Positions 1 to 5,924 are shown, counted from the stretch's first letter. The stretch is 6,604 bases of DNA from an uncultured Lachnospiraceae bacterium (GCA_902783205.1 CACZQE010000411.1:1-6604); one strand, 5' to 3'. Notes: generated by a model not told the origin, from the letters alone. Numbers and translations: made by a program.

Positions 1-1212
1 AGCCGTCAGTTCTTCAGGCGGATCCGTGATAAAGGAACCCTTGGACCTGTGGGGAGGTACATAGCTCTCCCTGTCGCGCTTCTGCTCTTCCAGGGTCTTC
101 ATCAGTTCCGGAGTCCGGTCCGGAATTTCATCCGGAGACTTGCCAAATGTGAAGGCTGAGAAATCCAGTTCTCCTTCGAACGGAGAAATCTTTCCTTCTT
201 CCGGTGTAAAAGGAAATGCCTGAGGATGCAGTTCCTGGACATTGTCCTTTCTTCCTACTTCGTCGGACGATGTAAAGAGGGGCACTTCCACATCGGGTGA
301 AGGCTTCCTTTCCTTCTCGTCCCTGCGGGTTCTGTCCATTTCCTCACGAATCTTCCTGACCTTGTCTTCAACCTTCTTTGCGCGGCTTTTAACGGCAGCT
401 TTCCTTCTGCCGGTTTTCATTTTCACATTGGAAGCTTTTCTGCCGGCGGGATCCTCAAGATCGATGACAGAGGTATCCTCCTCTTCCTCTTCTCTGCGGA
501 TTCTCTCTTCCCGCCTTCTCTCTTTGGCTCTTTCCATATAAGCGCTGATCCCCTTGCCGATCTTTCTGAAAAATCCGACGAAAGACCGCTGTGTCAGCAT
601 GATCATGGAAAGCAGGGCCACACATACAAGAACTATGACTGCACCGATTCTGCCAAAGCCGGTCCTCAGGCCCAGGGCGATTCCGCCGCCAAGCACACCG
701 CCCATGTAATGGTCTTTGGTAGACATGGTGAAGAGGTCATAGAAGGGAATGATCCTGTCGCTGTGGGCCAGCTGGACACAGGCTGAAAGAATCAGCATCA
801 GTGCCATCAGGGACACACTCTTCTTTATAGAGAGGGGACTGTAGTCATTGGCAGTCAGCATCATGACGATCATGAAGAATACGACCGGCATCAGATACTG
901 TGAGAAGCCGAATACGCCAAAAAAGAACATACTGAGCCCTCTGCCGATCACACCGCCCATGTTGAAATTGCTGAGCAGCATCAGGATCATGATACCCAGG
1001 GAGCTGATGATGGTAATCTCATTGCTCATGGGCATGCCTTTATCCGGCTCCTTCTGCCCGCCTCCCGCAGTCCGCTTCCTGCCGGAGCCGGAAGCACTTC
1101 TTCTGGATGACGTCTTCTTCTTCGGTGCCGTGGACTTGACTGTTGTACTTCTTTTACCGGATGACTGCGGCTTCTTTGCGACAGCTGCAGCTCCTGCTCT
1201 ACGATTTGCCAT
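1..1212 (-). CDS. ftsK: DNA translocase FtsK/SpoIIIE family, N-terminal part (runs off the left edge)
   Basis: The visible 404 codons are open to the window edge and hold the membrane anchor and linker of an FtsK/SpoIIIE translocase, the septal ATPase that pumps chromosomal DNA at division or sporulation. Residues 1-60 are a very basic K/R/S/T/A-rich cytoplasmic tail. Hydrophobic segments lie at about 65-82, 89-120, 131-149 and 172-206, matching the four membrane passes of the family, with the family-like stretches GGVIGRGL (86-93) and GGVLGGGIALGL (171-182). From about 215 a charged linker begins: an R/E-rich helix at 226-246 and a K/R-rich block to about 305, then a low-complexity acidic/proline region. 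The RecA-like motor with Walker A and B and the gamma DNA-reading domain would lie beyond position 1 and is not seen, so the family call rests on the membrane architecture and linker. The ATG at 1210-1212 follows an AAGGTG ribosome site at about 8 nt. FtsK versus SpoIIIE cannot be separated here. Confidence 0.88.
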   Translation of the reverse strand, partial: MANRRAGAAAVAKKPQSSGKRSTTVKSTAPKKKTSSRRSASGSGRKRTAGGGQKEPDKGMPMSNEITIISSLGIMILMLLSNFNMGGVIGRGLSMFFFGVFGFSQYLMPVVFFMIVMMLTANDYSPLSIKKSVSLMALMLILSACVQLAHSDRIIPFYDLFTMSTKDHYMGGVLGGGIALGLRTGFGRIGAVIVLVCVALLSMIMLTQRSFVGFFRKIGKGISAYMERAKERRREERIRREEEEEDTSVIDLEDPAGRKASNVKMKTGRRKAAVKSRAKKVEDKVRKIREEMDRTRRDEKERKPSPDVEVPLFTSSDEVGRKDNVQELHPQAFPFTPEEGKISPFEGELDFSAFTFGKSPDEIPDRTPELMKTLEEQKRDRESYVPPHRSKGSFITDPPEELTA

Positions 1213-1227
1213 AAATATACACCTTTT

Positions 1228-1258
1228 TCATTAATGAGAAATTTCTTGCAACAAGCAA
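1228..1258. repeat. Chain of three small palindromes just upstream of ftsK
   Basis: Three symmetric sequences run back to back between the ftsK ribosome site and its likely promoter. TCATTAATGA (1228-1237) is a perfect 10-bp palindrome. AGAAATTTCT (1237-1246) is another and shares one base with the first. TTGC-AACAA-GCAA (1246-1258) is a 4-bp inverted repeat. They could be a protein-binding site in the 5' leader, or chance in AT-rich DNA. No known operator is recognised. Confidence 0.4.
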
Positions 1259-1260
1259 TA

Positions 1261-1287
1261 AATATATGTTCTTAATATAAATAACAA
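1261..1287 (-). promoter_or_regulatory. Weak candidate promoter for ftsK
   Basis: The 125-nt gap upstream of ftsK is strongly AT-rich. On the minus strand it offers TTGTTA (1282-1287) as a -35 element and TATATT (1261-1266, five of six consensus bases) as a -10 element. Their spacing is only 15 nt, which is suboptimal. A second TATATT at 1274-1279 has no matching -35. Because a terminator-like hairpin ends the preceding gene, ftsK probably needs its own promoter here, but the exact elements are uncertain. Confidence 0.35.
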
Positions 1288-1310
1288 AAATCTTTACCCT
1301 GAAACAGGCC

Positions 1311-1337
1311 AAAGATAAACCGGCCGGCAGGGGCCGG
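1311..1337 (-). terminator. Probable intrinsic terminator after the HsdM-like gene
   Basis: Directly after the TGA stop (1338-1340) the minus strand reads CCGGCC-CCTGCC-GGCCGG (1320-1337), a 6-bp all-GC stem with a 6-nt loop. It is followed by the interrupted T-run TTTATCTTT (1311-1319). The stem is short but very stable. The U-run is imperfect, so termination may be partial. It would separate the two-gene operon from ftsK. Confidence 0.6.
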
Positions 1338-2711
1338 TCATCCCTGTATCTCCAGTGCCCTCCGGTACATGGCGATCATCTCGTCGATTTCCTTCAGCTC
1401 TCTGTCGATCTGGCGGATCCGCTCTCTGCGGGCTTCCACATCCAGACTGATCTCTCTGACTGTTTTGGAAATGTACCTGGGCAGATTCAGGTTGTAATTA
1501 TTCTTACGGATATCTTCCCTGCTTACGGCAGCGCAAAATCCCGCTTCATTTTTCCCCTCCCGGATGGCGGTACCGATCCGGTCAAGTGTGTCCTCATCAA
1601 AGCCTGACGCTTCGGAAGCGTCAAAGAGCATGATCTTATCGGAATCCCTGTTCATGCGGAAAAAGAGCATGATTTCCTTCTGTCCCAGGGAAGAAAAAAC
1701 ACTGTCGGGCAGGAGTATGACCGCCTCAAGACAATCCAGCTCATCGATCAGATACTTCCTGATCTGCGCCTCCTTACCCTCTCTGTACAGCATGGCGCCG
1801 GGAAGGACCGCGGTCAGACAGCCGGTCCGGTTCAGATAAGGCAGCGAGGAAAGGAGAAAAGGCAGCTCTCCTTTTGCCCTGGAGTTAAGCAGATCTTTAT
1901 CCCAGGGAAGACTGTCAGGTTCAACAAGGAGCTTGCCTCCTTCCACACCCTCGGGCATGTAAATGGCAATCCTGTCGACCCTTCCGGATAAAGCGCCCTG
2001 CTCATTCCAGACATAGTCCATGCTGACATTGACTTTCTCAGGATCCCTGCCCTTCATGTAGCAGATCATATGGAAAATCTCCATATACTCCCTGTGGGTC
2101 TCATTTCCGTAGAAAGCGGGCTCACTGCCTTCCTCTTCCATCACGTTATAGAGGAGGCCGTAGCCGAACTCCGGAACCAGCATGGATTCGCAGGCAGCCC
2201 CTGACATATCGAAAAGATATCTGTAGAGACTGCAGAGCTGATCCGAGATTGATGTTTCCTTCTTGGATCCTGCAAAAGCTTTTACCAGCTCGCTGAAGAG
2301 ATCCGGATACATTTCAAGAAGCAGTTCATCACAGTCCCATGCATCAATTTTCTTGATCAGCTTACGGATAAAGCGGGCGTAGCTCTTCTGCTTTTCCTGG
2401 GAAATAGACTCCTTGAGCCTGTCGACAAATGTATACTCAAAAAAAGACAGCTGGGAATCACAGATCCTCATGTATCCCGAAGCATTTTCCATAAAACGCA
2501 GAAAAGAAGGAATCTGCAGTTTACCCCGCACAGCCATCCGAACCAGTTCCCTCAGCAGTACGGTGTCTTCCAGCCTGTCAGCAAAACGCAGACAGCAGTA
2601 CTGATAAAAGAGCAGGTAAACGCAGGCGTCTCTGTACTCCTCAAAGGTAAGGCCGGGATGACTCTCAGAGAGTATCGACATAAATTCCATCTTCAATTGC
2701 TTTTCATCCAT
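1338..2711 (-). CDS. HsdM-like protein with degenerate methyltransferase motifs (predicted pseudoenzyme)
   Basis: This 457-residue protein follows the layout of the type I restriction-modification methyltransferase subunit HsdM. Residues 1-140 resemble the HsdM helical N-domain (YLLFYQYCCLRFADR, 32-46). Residues 138-170 match the stretch leading into the catalytic domain. GELPFLLSSLPYL (281-293), TAVLPGAMLYREGKEAQIRKYLI (split at 300/310/322), the AVILLPDSVFSS region (330-341), DASE (364-367) and NNYNLNLPRYI (404-414) are recognisable HsdM landmarks. A charged C-terminal helix (422-453) fits the part of HsdM that packs on HsdS. The catalytic motifs are missing: ETSISD (152-157) stands where HsdM has (G)EFYTP, VPEFGYG (179-185) replaces the SAM motif DPxCGxG, and AIYMPEG (249-255) replaces (N/D)PP(F/Y); no such PP tetrapeptide occurs anywhere in the protein. 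The alignment was done by eye. Length is close to active HsdM and the frame is intact. The ATG follows a GAAGGTGAG site, 14 nt after the HsdS-like gene, so the two form an operon. Methylation is unlikely; sequence-specific DNA binding with its partner is inferred. Confidence 0.8.
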   Translation of the reverse strand: MDEKQLKMEFMSILSESHPGLTFEEYRDACVYLLFYQYCCLRFADRLEDTVLLRELVRMAVRGKLQIPSFLRFMENASGYMRICDSQLSFFEYTFVDRLKESISQEKQKSYARFIRKLIKKIDAWDCDELLLEMYPDLFSELVKAFAGSKKETSISDQLCSLYRYLFDMSGAACESMLVPEFGYGLLYNVMEEEGSEPAFYGNETHREYMEIFHMICYMKGRDPEKVNVSMDYVWNEQGALSGRVDRIAIYMPEGVEGGKLLVEPDSLPWDKDLLNSRAKGELPFLLSSLPYLNRTGCLTAVLPGAMLYREGKEAQIRKYLIDELDCLEAVILLPDSVFSSLGQKEIMLFFRMNRDSDKIMLFDASEASGFDEDTLDRIGTAIREGKNEAGFCAAVSREDIRKNNYNLNLPRYISKTVREISLDVEARRERIRQIDRELKEIDEMIAMYRRALEIQG

Positions 2712-2725
2712 ACCCTCTCACCTTC

Positions 2726-3319
2726 TTATATCTGTTCAAGATGCTGTTTCATCTCCTCCGTCAGAACGGAGCGCTCAAGACGAAGCTTCTCCATCATCAG
2801 CAGCTGCCGCTGCTTCTGATAATAATAAAGCTTGCCGATAGACATTTGCGTTGACAGATCCGGGCAATCGATAATCAGTTCCCGGATCATATGAATGGAA
2901 AGAACCTTTACGGAGGAATTACCCTGAATGGCAATCAGCCTCTGCTTCCTGATGTCAGGATGCTCGTTAAAATACCAGGCGAAGTAGTAAGGATCCATGA
3001 TACCGTCATTAAACTCGATGGAAACGAAATTGGACGGAATCACCTTTCCCACATGCTTCTTTCCGAGAACAGCCGCGTGATGGAAAGATGTCAGTCCGAT
3101 CACAATAGAGTTCTCCCTGGCCAGATTCAGGTTCTTGATCTTCTTCCGGTCGACAAGAACAGTCGGAACCTCACTGTCCGTAATACCCTCTTCTTCATCC
3201 AGAAGCTGGCTGATAGACAGGATCGGATAGACTTCACCGTCACCCGCAGCCTTCGGCTTTATTCGATTGAGCACAACGCCGTGCGTGATTTTACTGATCT
3301 GTTCCAATCGGAGCTCCAA
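2726..3319 (-). CDS. HsdS-like single-TRD specificity protein (half-S), TTG start
   Basis: This 197-residue protein resembles one half of HsdS, the DNA-recognition subunit of type I restriction-modification. It has one target recognition domain, where classical HsdS has two in about 400 residues. Visible family features are LEQISKITHGVVLNR (5-19), a GDIVI-like ENSIVIGLTS (69-78), AVLGKKHVGKVIPSNF (83-98), DPYYFAWYFN (109-118), QGNSSVKVLSIHMIREL (132-148), and CPDLSTQMSIGKL (152-164), which matches the PPLxEQxxIxxxL motif ahead of the spacer helix. Residues 165-195 are a likely coiled coil. A single TRD with one helix suggests a homodimer reading a symmetric, split site, as known for half-S proteins; this is inferred. 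I chose the TTG at 3317-3319 because GGGAGG lies 9 nt upstream and a consensus-like promoter lies just before it. The ATG at 3407-3409 is upstream of that promoter and would add 30 residues unlike the family. The gene precedes the HsdM-like gene, the reverse of the common M-then-S order. Confidence 0.82.
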   Translation of the reverse strand: MELRLEQISKITHGVVLNRIKPKAAGDGEVYPILSISQLLDEEEGITDSEVPTVLVDRKKIKNLNLARENSIVIGLTSFHHAAVLGKKHVGKVIPSNFVSIEFNDGIMDPYYFAWYFNEHPDIRKQRLIAIQGNSSVKVLSIHMIRELIIDCPDLSTQMSIGKLYYYQKQRQLLMMEKLRLERSVLTEEMKQHLEQI

Positions 3320-3328
3320 CTTTTTTCG

Positions 3329-3334
3329 CCTCCC
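3329..3334 (-). promoter_or_regulatory. Ribosome binding site that fixes the TTG start of the HsdS-like gene
   Basis: The minus strand reads GGGAGG here, 9 nt before TTG (3317-3319). It is the only Shine-Dalgarno-like sequence between the promoter and the first conserved residues of the protein, so it decides the start. With the predicted promoter the leader would be only about 25 nt. Confidence 0.75.
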
Positions 3335-3350
3335 GTCCCATAATAAGATA

Positions 3351-3379
3351 ATTATAACTTTTTTCCGGCAGTTGTTCAA
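3351..3379 (-). promoter_or_regulatory. Consensus-like sigma-A promoter of the hsdS/hsdM-like operon
   Basis: On the minus strand TTGAAC (3374-3379, four of six -35 consensus bases) is separated by exactly 17 nt from a perfect TATAAT (3351-3356). Transcription would start near 3344. A-rich DNA lies directly upstream and may act as an UP element. The promoter points only at the two-gene operon, so these genes do not depend on readthrough from pnp. Confidence 0.8.
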
Positions 3380-3382
3380 TAA

Positions 3383-3417
3383 AAAAATCAATATTTTTTC
3401 AAATAACATTGATTTTT
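3383..3417. repeat. AT-rich inverted repeat directly upstream of the operon promoter
   Basis: Two perfect 10-bp arms, AAAAATCAAT (3383-3392) and ATTGATTTTT (3408-3417), are separated by 15 nt. The inner arm ends 3 bp from the -35 element (3374-3379). Such placement suits an operator or activator site, or a bent UP element. It is not terminator-like, because the stem lacks GC. The function is inferred from position only. Confidence 0.45.
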
Positions 3418-3440
3418 CTTCGAAAATTTCTTTTTTCCCT

Positions 3441-3565
3441 ATATAGAAATGTCCGATTCCCTCCGCAAGGGGCTCGCCCCACTCCGCCGGGCTAACTGCT
3501 AACTGCGACTCAGGCGGACGGTGTATTCACGAACAATTTGCTCTTACACCGTCCGCTCAGTTCAA
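3441..3565. repeat. Palindrome-rich intergenic element, candidate dispersed repeat
   Basis: This GC-rich block sits between AT-rich flanks and has no open frame. Parts in + order are: an AT edge ATATAG (3441-3446); CTCCGC (3461-3466); the hairpin GGGG-CTCG-CCCC (3469-3480); a second CTCCGC (3482-3487); a tandem duplicate GCTAACT GCTAACT (3491-3504); and a perfect 12-bp inverted repeat GCGGACGGTGTA (3514-3525) / TACACCGTCCGC (3545-3556) around a 19-nt loop, with weaker symmetry extending outward. The modular build resembles REP/BIME-like or MITE-like intergenic repeats. Whether other copies exist in the genome cannot be seen from one window. The borders are approximate. The block has no transposase and no clear target-site duplication. 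Confidence 0.55.
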
Positions 3566-3570
3566 CGACA

Positions 3571-3619
3571 CAAAGAAAAAGCGGAGGGATAAACCGCATT
3601 GCAGCTTATCCCTCCGCTT
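3571..3619 (-). terminator. Strong intrinsic terminator of pnp
   Basis: Twenty-four nt after the pnp stop, the minus strand carries a perfect 14-bp stem. AAGCGGAGGGATAA (3606-3619) pairs with TTATCCCTCCGCTT (3579-3592) around a 13-nt loop, and TTTCTTTG follows (3571-3578). This is a standard rho-independent terminator. It makes the HsdS/HsdM-like operon transcriptionally separate from pnp. Confidence 0.92.
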
Positions 3620-3643
3620 ACTTTTCTTAAATTAAAATCTTAT

Positions 3644-5731
3644 TTACAGCTTTTCGATCAGCTGCAGGTTGATTCGTCCCATCTTATCGATCTCAAGGAC
3701 TTTTACGCGTACCTTGTCGCCGATTTCGACTACATCTTCCACTTTGTTTACGCGGCCTTTAGCCAGCTTGGAAATGTGAACCAGACCATCCTTGTTGGGT
3801 GCGATCTGGACAAATGCACCGAAGTTCATGATGCGGACTACTTCGCCGTCGTAGGTCTTTCCGGGCTCTGCCGGCTCCACGATAGACCGGATGATCTCCA
3901 GTGCGCGGTCGATGTTCTCCTGCTCTACGCCGAGTACATCCACACGTCCGTCGTCGTTGATATCGATCTTGACATCTGTCTCGTCGATGATGGCATTGAT
4001 TGTCTTACCCTGCTTTCCGATGATCTCGCTGATCTTCTCCGGATCCACAAACATCTGTGTGATCTTGGGAGCATATTTGCCAACCTGGGGACGCGGCTCG
4101 GCGATAACAGGCTCCATAACCTCTGTAAGGATATATTCTCTTGCTTCTTTTGTCCTTGCGATGGCCTCGCGGATGATCTCCGGTGTCAGGCCGTGGATCT
4201 TGATATCCATCTGGATGGCTGTGATACCTTCATGGGTACCTGCAACCTTAAAGTCCATATCGCCGAAGAAGTCCTCAAGGCCCTGAATATCAGTCAGTAC
4301 GATGTAATCATCATCTGTCTCGCCTGTTACAAGACCTGCGGAGATACCTGCAACTGCTCTTTTAATGGGCACACCTGCTGCCATGAGGGACAGGGAGGAT
4401 GCACACACACTTGCCTGGGATGTTGATCCGTTGGACTCAAGTGTCTCGGATACTGTACGGATGGCATAGGGAAATTCATCCTCGGAAGGAAGCACGGGAA
4501 GAAGTGCTCTCTCAGCCAGTGCGCCGTGTCCGATTTCCCGGCGTCCCGGTCCTCTGTTGGGTCTTGTCTCGCCGACAGAGTAGCTGGGGAAGTTATAGTG
4601 ATGCATATATCTTTTGGATGTAAAGTCCACGTCAATTCCGTCGATCTTCTGTGCTTCGGAGATGGAGCCCAGTGTAGTGATGGTCATGATCTGAGTCTGA
4701 CCACGGGTAAACATACCGGATCCGTGTGTTCTCGGAAGAATATCGATCTCTGCAGCCAGAGGACGGATGTCCTTGATGCCGCGGCCGTCGGGACGCTTGT
4801 GATCTTTGAGAATCATCTTTCTGACTGTCTTTTTCTGATATTTATATACTGCGTCATCGATCAGGGGAAGCCAGTCCTCATGCTCCTCGGCATAACGCTC
4901 TTCCAGCTGATCTTTGATCTTGCGGATATTCTCATCCCTGATCTGCTTTAAGTCTGTAAATACAGCTTCTTCCATCTGCTCAGCAGTGATGAAAGATGTC
5001 ATATCGTCCCAGAGTTCTTCCGGTGTATCCACATGCTCATAGTCATGCTTTTCCTTACCGCACTCTTCCACGATCCGGTCGATAAAACGGATGATCTCTT
5101 TGTTGACTTCATGAGCCTTGAAGATTGCCTCAAGAACTGTATCCTCAGCCACTTCATTGGCGCCTGCCTCGATCATGATAACCTTCTCGGCAGTAGATGC
5201 CACAGTCAGAGCCAGATCGGAAGCGTCTGCCTGCTCTTTTGTGGGATTGACAATCAGCTGTCCGTCTACCAGACCCATGACAGTTGCAGCGATGGGGCCG
5301 TCAAAGGGGATATCGGAAATGGATGTGGCGATGGATGCACCGATCATAGCTGTTACTTCGGGAGAACAGTCGGGATCCACACACATTACCAGATTGTTCA
5401 GGGATACGTCGTTGCGGTAATCCTTGGGGAAAAGGGGTCTCATGGGACGATCGATCACACGGGATGTGAGGACTGCGTGCTCGGAGGGCTTGCCTTCGCG
5501 CTTGTTAAATCCGCCCGGGATCTTGCCTACAGAGTACATTTTCTCTTCAAAGTCCACACTCAGGGGGAAGAAGTCGATTCCTTCCCGGGGCTTCTCGGAA
5601 GCTGTAGCTGTACATAAAACTACTGTGTCGCCATAGTGCATAAAAGCGGCGCCATTGGCCTGGGCTGCAACTCTGCCAATCTCAACGGTCAGCGTTCTGC
5701 CGGCCAGGTCCATTGAAAACTGTTTTACCAT
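3644..5731 (-). CDS. pnp: Polynucleotide phosphorylase (PNPase)
   Basis: This 695-residue enzyme is a phosphorolytic 3'-to-5' exoribonuclease that degrades RNA to nucleoside diphosphates, as a trimer and often in degradosome-type complexes. Its length is normal for the family (about 700). It shows, in order, a first RNase PH-like core with GGFNKREGKPSE (73-84) and SRVIDRPMRPLFP (90-102), a helical linker (about 215-310), and a second core (about 315-540) starting at DGRGIKDIRPL. In the second core, ESNGSTSQAS (432-441) is the phosphate-binding loop, and D487, D493 and K495 (in GDMDFK) correspond by eye to E. coli D486, D492 and K494. A KH domain follows with IIGKQG (570-575), and an S1 domain occupies about 625-692. 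No catalytic residue appears lost. The ATG at 5729-5731 is chosen because AGGAGG precedes it and the protein then starts VKQF as in relatives; an in-frame upstream ATG at 5822-5824 would add 31 unrelated residues. The rpsO gene, often found upstream, is not adjacent. Confidence 0.98.
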   Translation of the reverse strand: MVKQFSMDLAGRTLTVEIGRVAAQANGAAFMHYGDTVVLCTATASEKPREGIDFFPLSVDFEEKMYSVGKIPGGFNKREGKPSEHAVLTSRVIDRPMRPLFPKDYRNDVSLNNLVMCVDPDCSPEVTAMIGASIATSISDIPFDGPIAATVMGLVDGQLIVNPTKEQADASDLALTVASTAEKVIMIEAGANEVAEDTVLEAIFKAHEVNKEIIRFIDRIVEECGKEKHDYEHVDTPEELWDDMTSFITAEQMEEAVFTDLKQIRDENIRKIKDQLEERYAEEHEDWLPLIDDAVYKYQKKTVRKMILKDHKRPDGRGIKDIRPLAAEIDILPRTHGSGMFTRGQTQIMTITTLGSISEAQKIDGIDVDFTSKRYMHHYNFPSYSVGETRPNRGPGRREIGHGALAERALLPVLPSEDEFPYAIRTVSETLESNGSTSQASVCASSLSLMAAGVPIKRAVAGISAGLVTGETDDDYIVLTDIQGLEDFFGDMDFKVAGTHEGITAIQMDIKIHGLTPEIIREAIARTKEAREYILTEVMEPVIAEPRPQVGKYAPKITQMFVDPEKISEIIGKQGKTINAIIDETDVKIDINDDGRVDVLGVEQENIDRALEIIRSIVEPAEPGKTYDGEVVRIMNFGAFVQIAPNKDGLVHISKLAKGRVNKVEDVVEIGDKVRVKVLEIDKMGRINLQLIEKL

Positions 5732-5741
5732 AGTAATTATT

Positions 5742-5747
5742 CCTCCT
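5742..5747 (-). promoter_or_regulatory. Ribosome binding site that fixes the pnp start
   Basis: A perfect AGGAGG lies 10 nt before the ATG at 5729-5731. A small TGCC-CTGAA-GGCA hairpin abuts it on the 5' side. No comparable site precedes the upstream in-frame ATG at 5822-5824. Confidence 0.85.
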
Positions 5748-5869
5748 GCCTTCAGGGCAAATGTAATTGCGGCGGCAAAAGGGTTCCGAAACCACTGAAC
5801 AGGATATCCCTTCTTGCGATACACTCTTCAGAAGTCTCGGTACGTTCCCTTTATTTCCGCCTGTCAGCA

Positions 5870-5902
5870 GGGGAATTTCATACCGTGTTGATATGAAATC
5901 CC
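5870..5902 (-). promoter_or_regulatory. Stable hairpin near the 5' end of the pnp leader
   Basis: In the predicted pnp transcript, GGGATTTCATA (5892-5902) pairs with TATGAAATTCCC (5871-5882) over 11 bp with one bulged U and a 9-nt loop. No T-run follows, so it is not a terminator. It starts about 16 nt after the predicted transcription start. A double-stranded leader element is known in E. coli pnp, where RNase III cleavage allows PNPase to repress itself; a similar role here is only an analogy. Confidence 0.55.
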
Positions 5903-5924
5903 TCCACTGCAAAGTATCTTTGTC

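Noticed and set aside
848..1234. Open frame on the + strand opposite the ftsK membrane region
   Set aside because: Its hydrophobic look comes from the complementary strand of transmembrane codons. The minus-strand reading gives the FtsK four-pass layout and continues to the window edge.
1255..1275. LexA-like half site (GAAC) upstream of ftsK
   Set aside because: Only the GAAC half is present; the expected GTTC partner is TTTA-like. This is insufficient for an SOS box.
3291..3341. Sixteen-residue frame (ATG at 3339-3341) at the 5' end of the operon mRNA
   Set aside because: The ATG would lie only a few bases from the predicted transcription start with no ribosome site, and the frame overlaps the start of the HsdS-like gene. 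It is probably chance.
3491..3556. Possible CRISPR-like or attachment-site structure in the intergenic region
   Set aside because: The repeats are a 7-bp tandem and one inverted repeat with no regular spacers, and there is no cas gene, integrase or tRNA nearby.
3599..4426. 275-codon open frame on the + strand antisense to pnp
   Set aside because: It is a cysteine/leucine/aspartate-rich shadow of the pnp coding sequence, with no ribosome site and no family resemblance, and it starts inside the pnp terminator.
4526..5617. Two + strand frames (4526-4951, 5033-5617) opposite pnp
   Set aside because: Both lie entirely within the well-supported pnp gene, have odd composition and show no recognisable domain.
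5729..5824. N-terminal extension of PNPase to the ATG at 5822-5824
   Set aside because: The added 31 residues do not resemble PNPase, and the strong AGGAGG site belongs to the ATG at 5729-5731.
5682..5912. Small minus-strand frame covering the pnp leader and start
   Set aside because: It starts at a TTG before the leader hairpin, overlaps the pnp start in another frame and has no family features.
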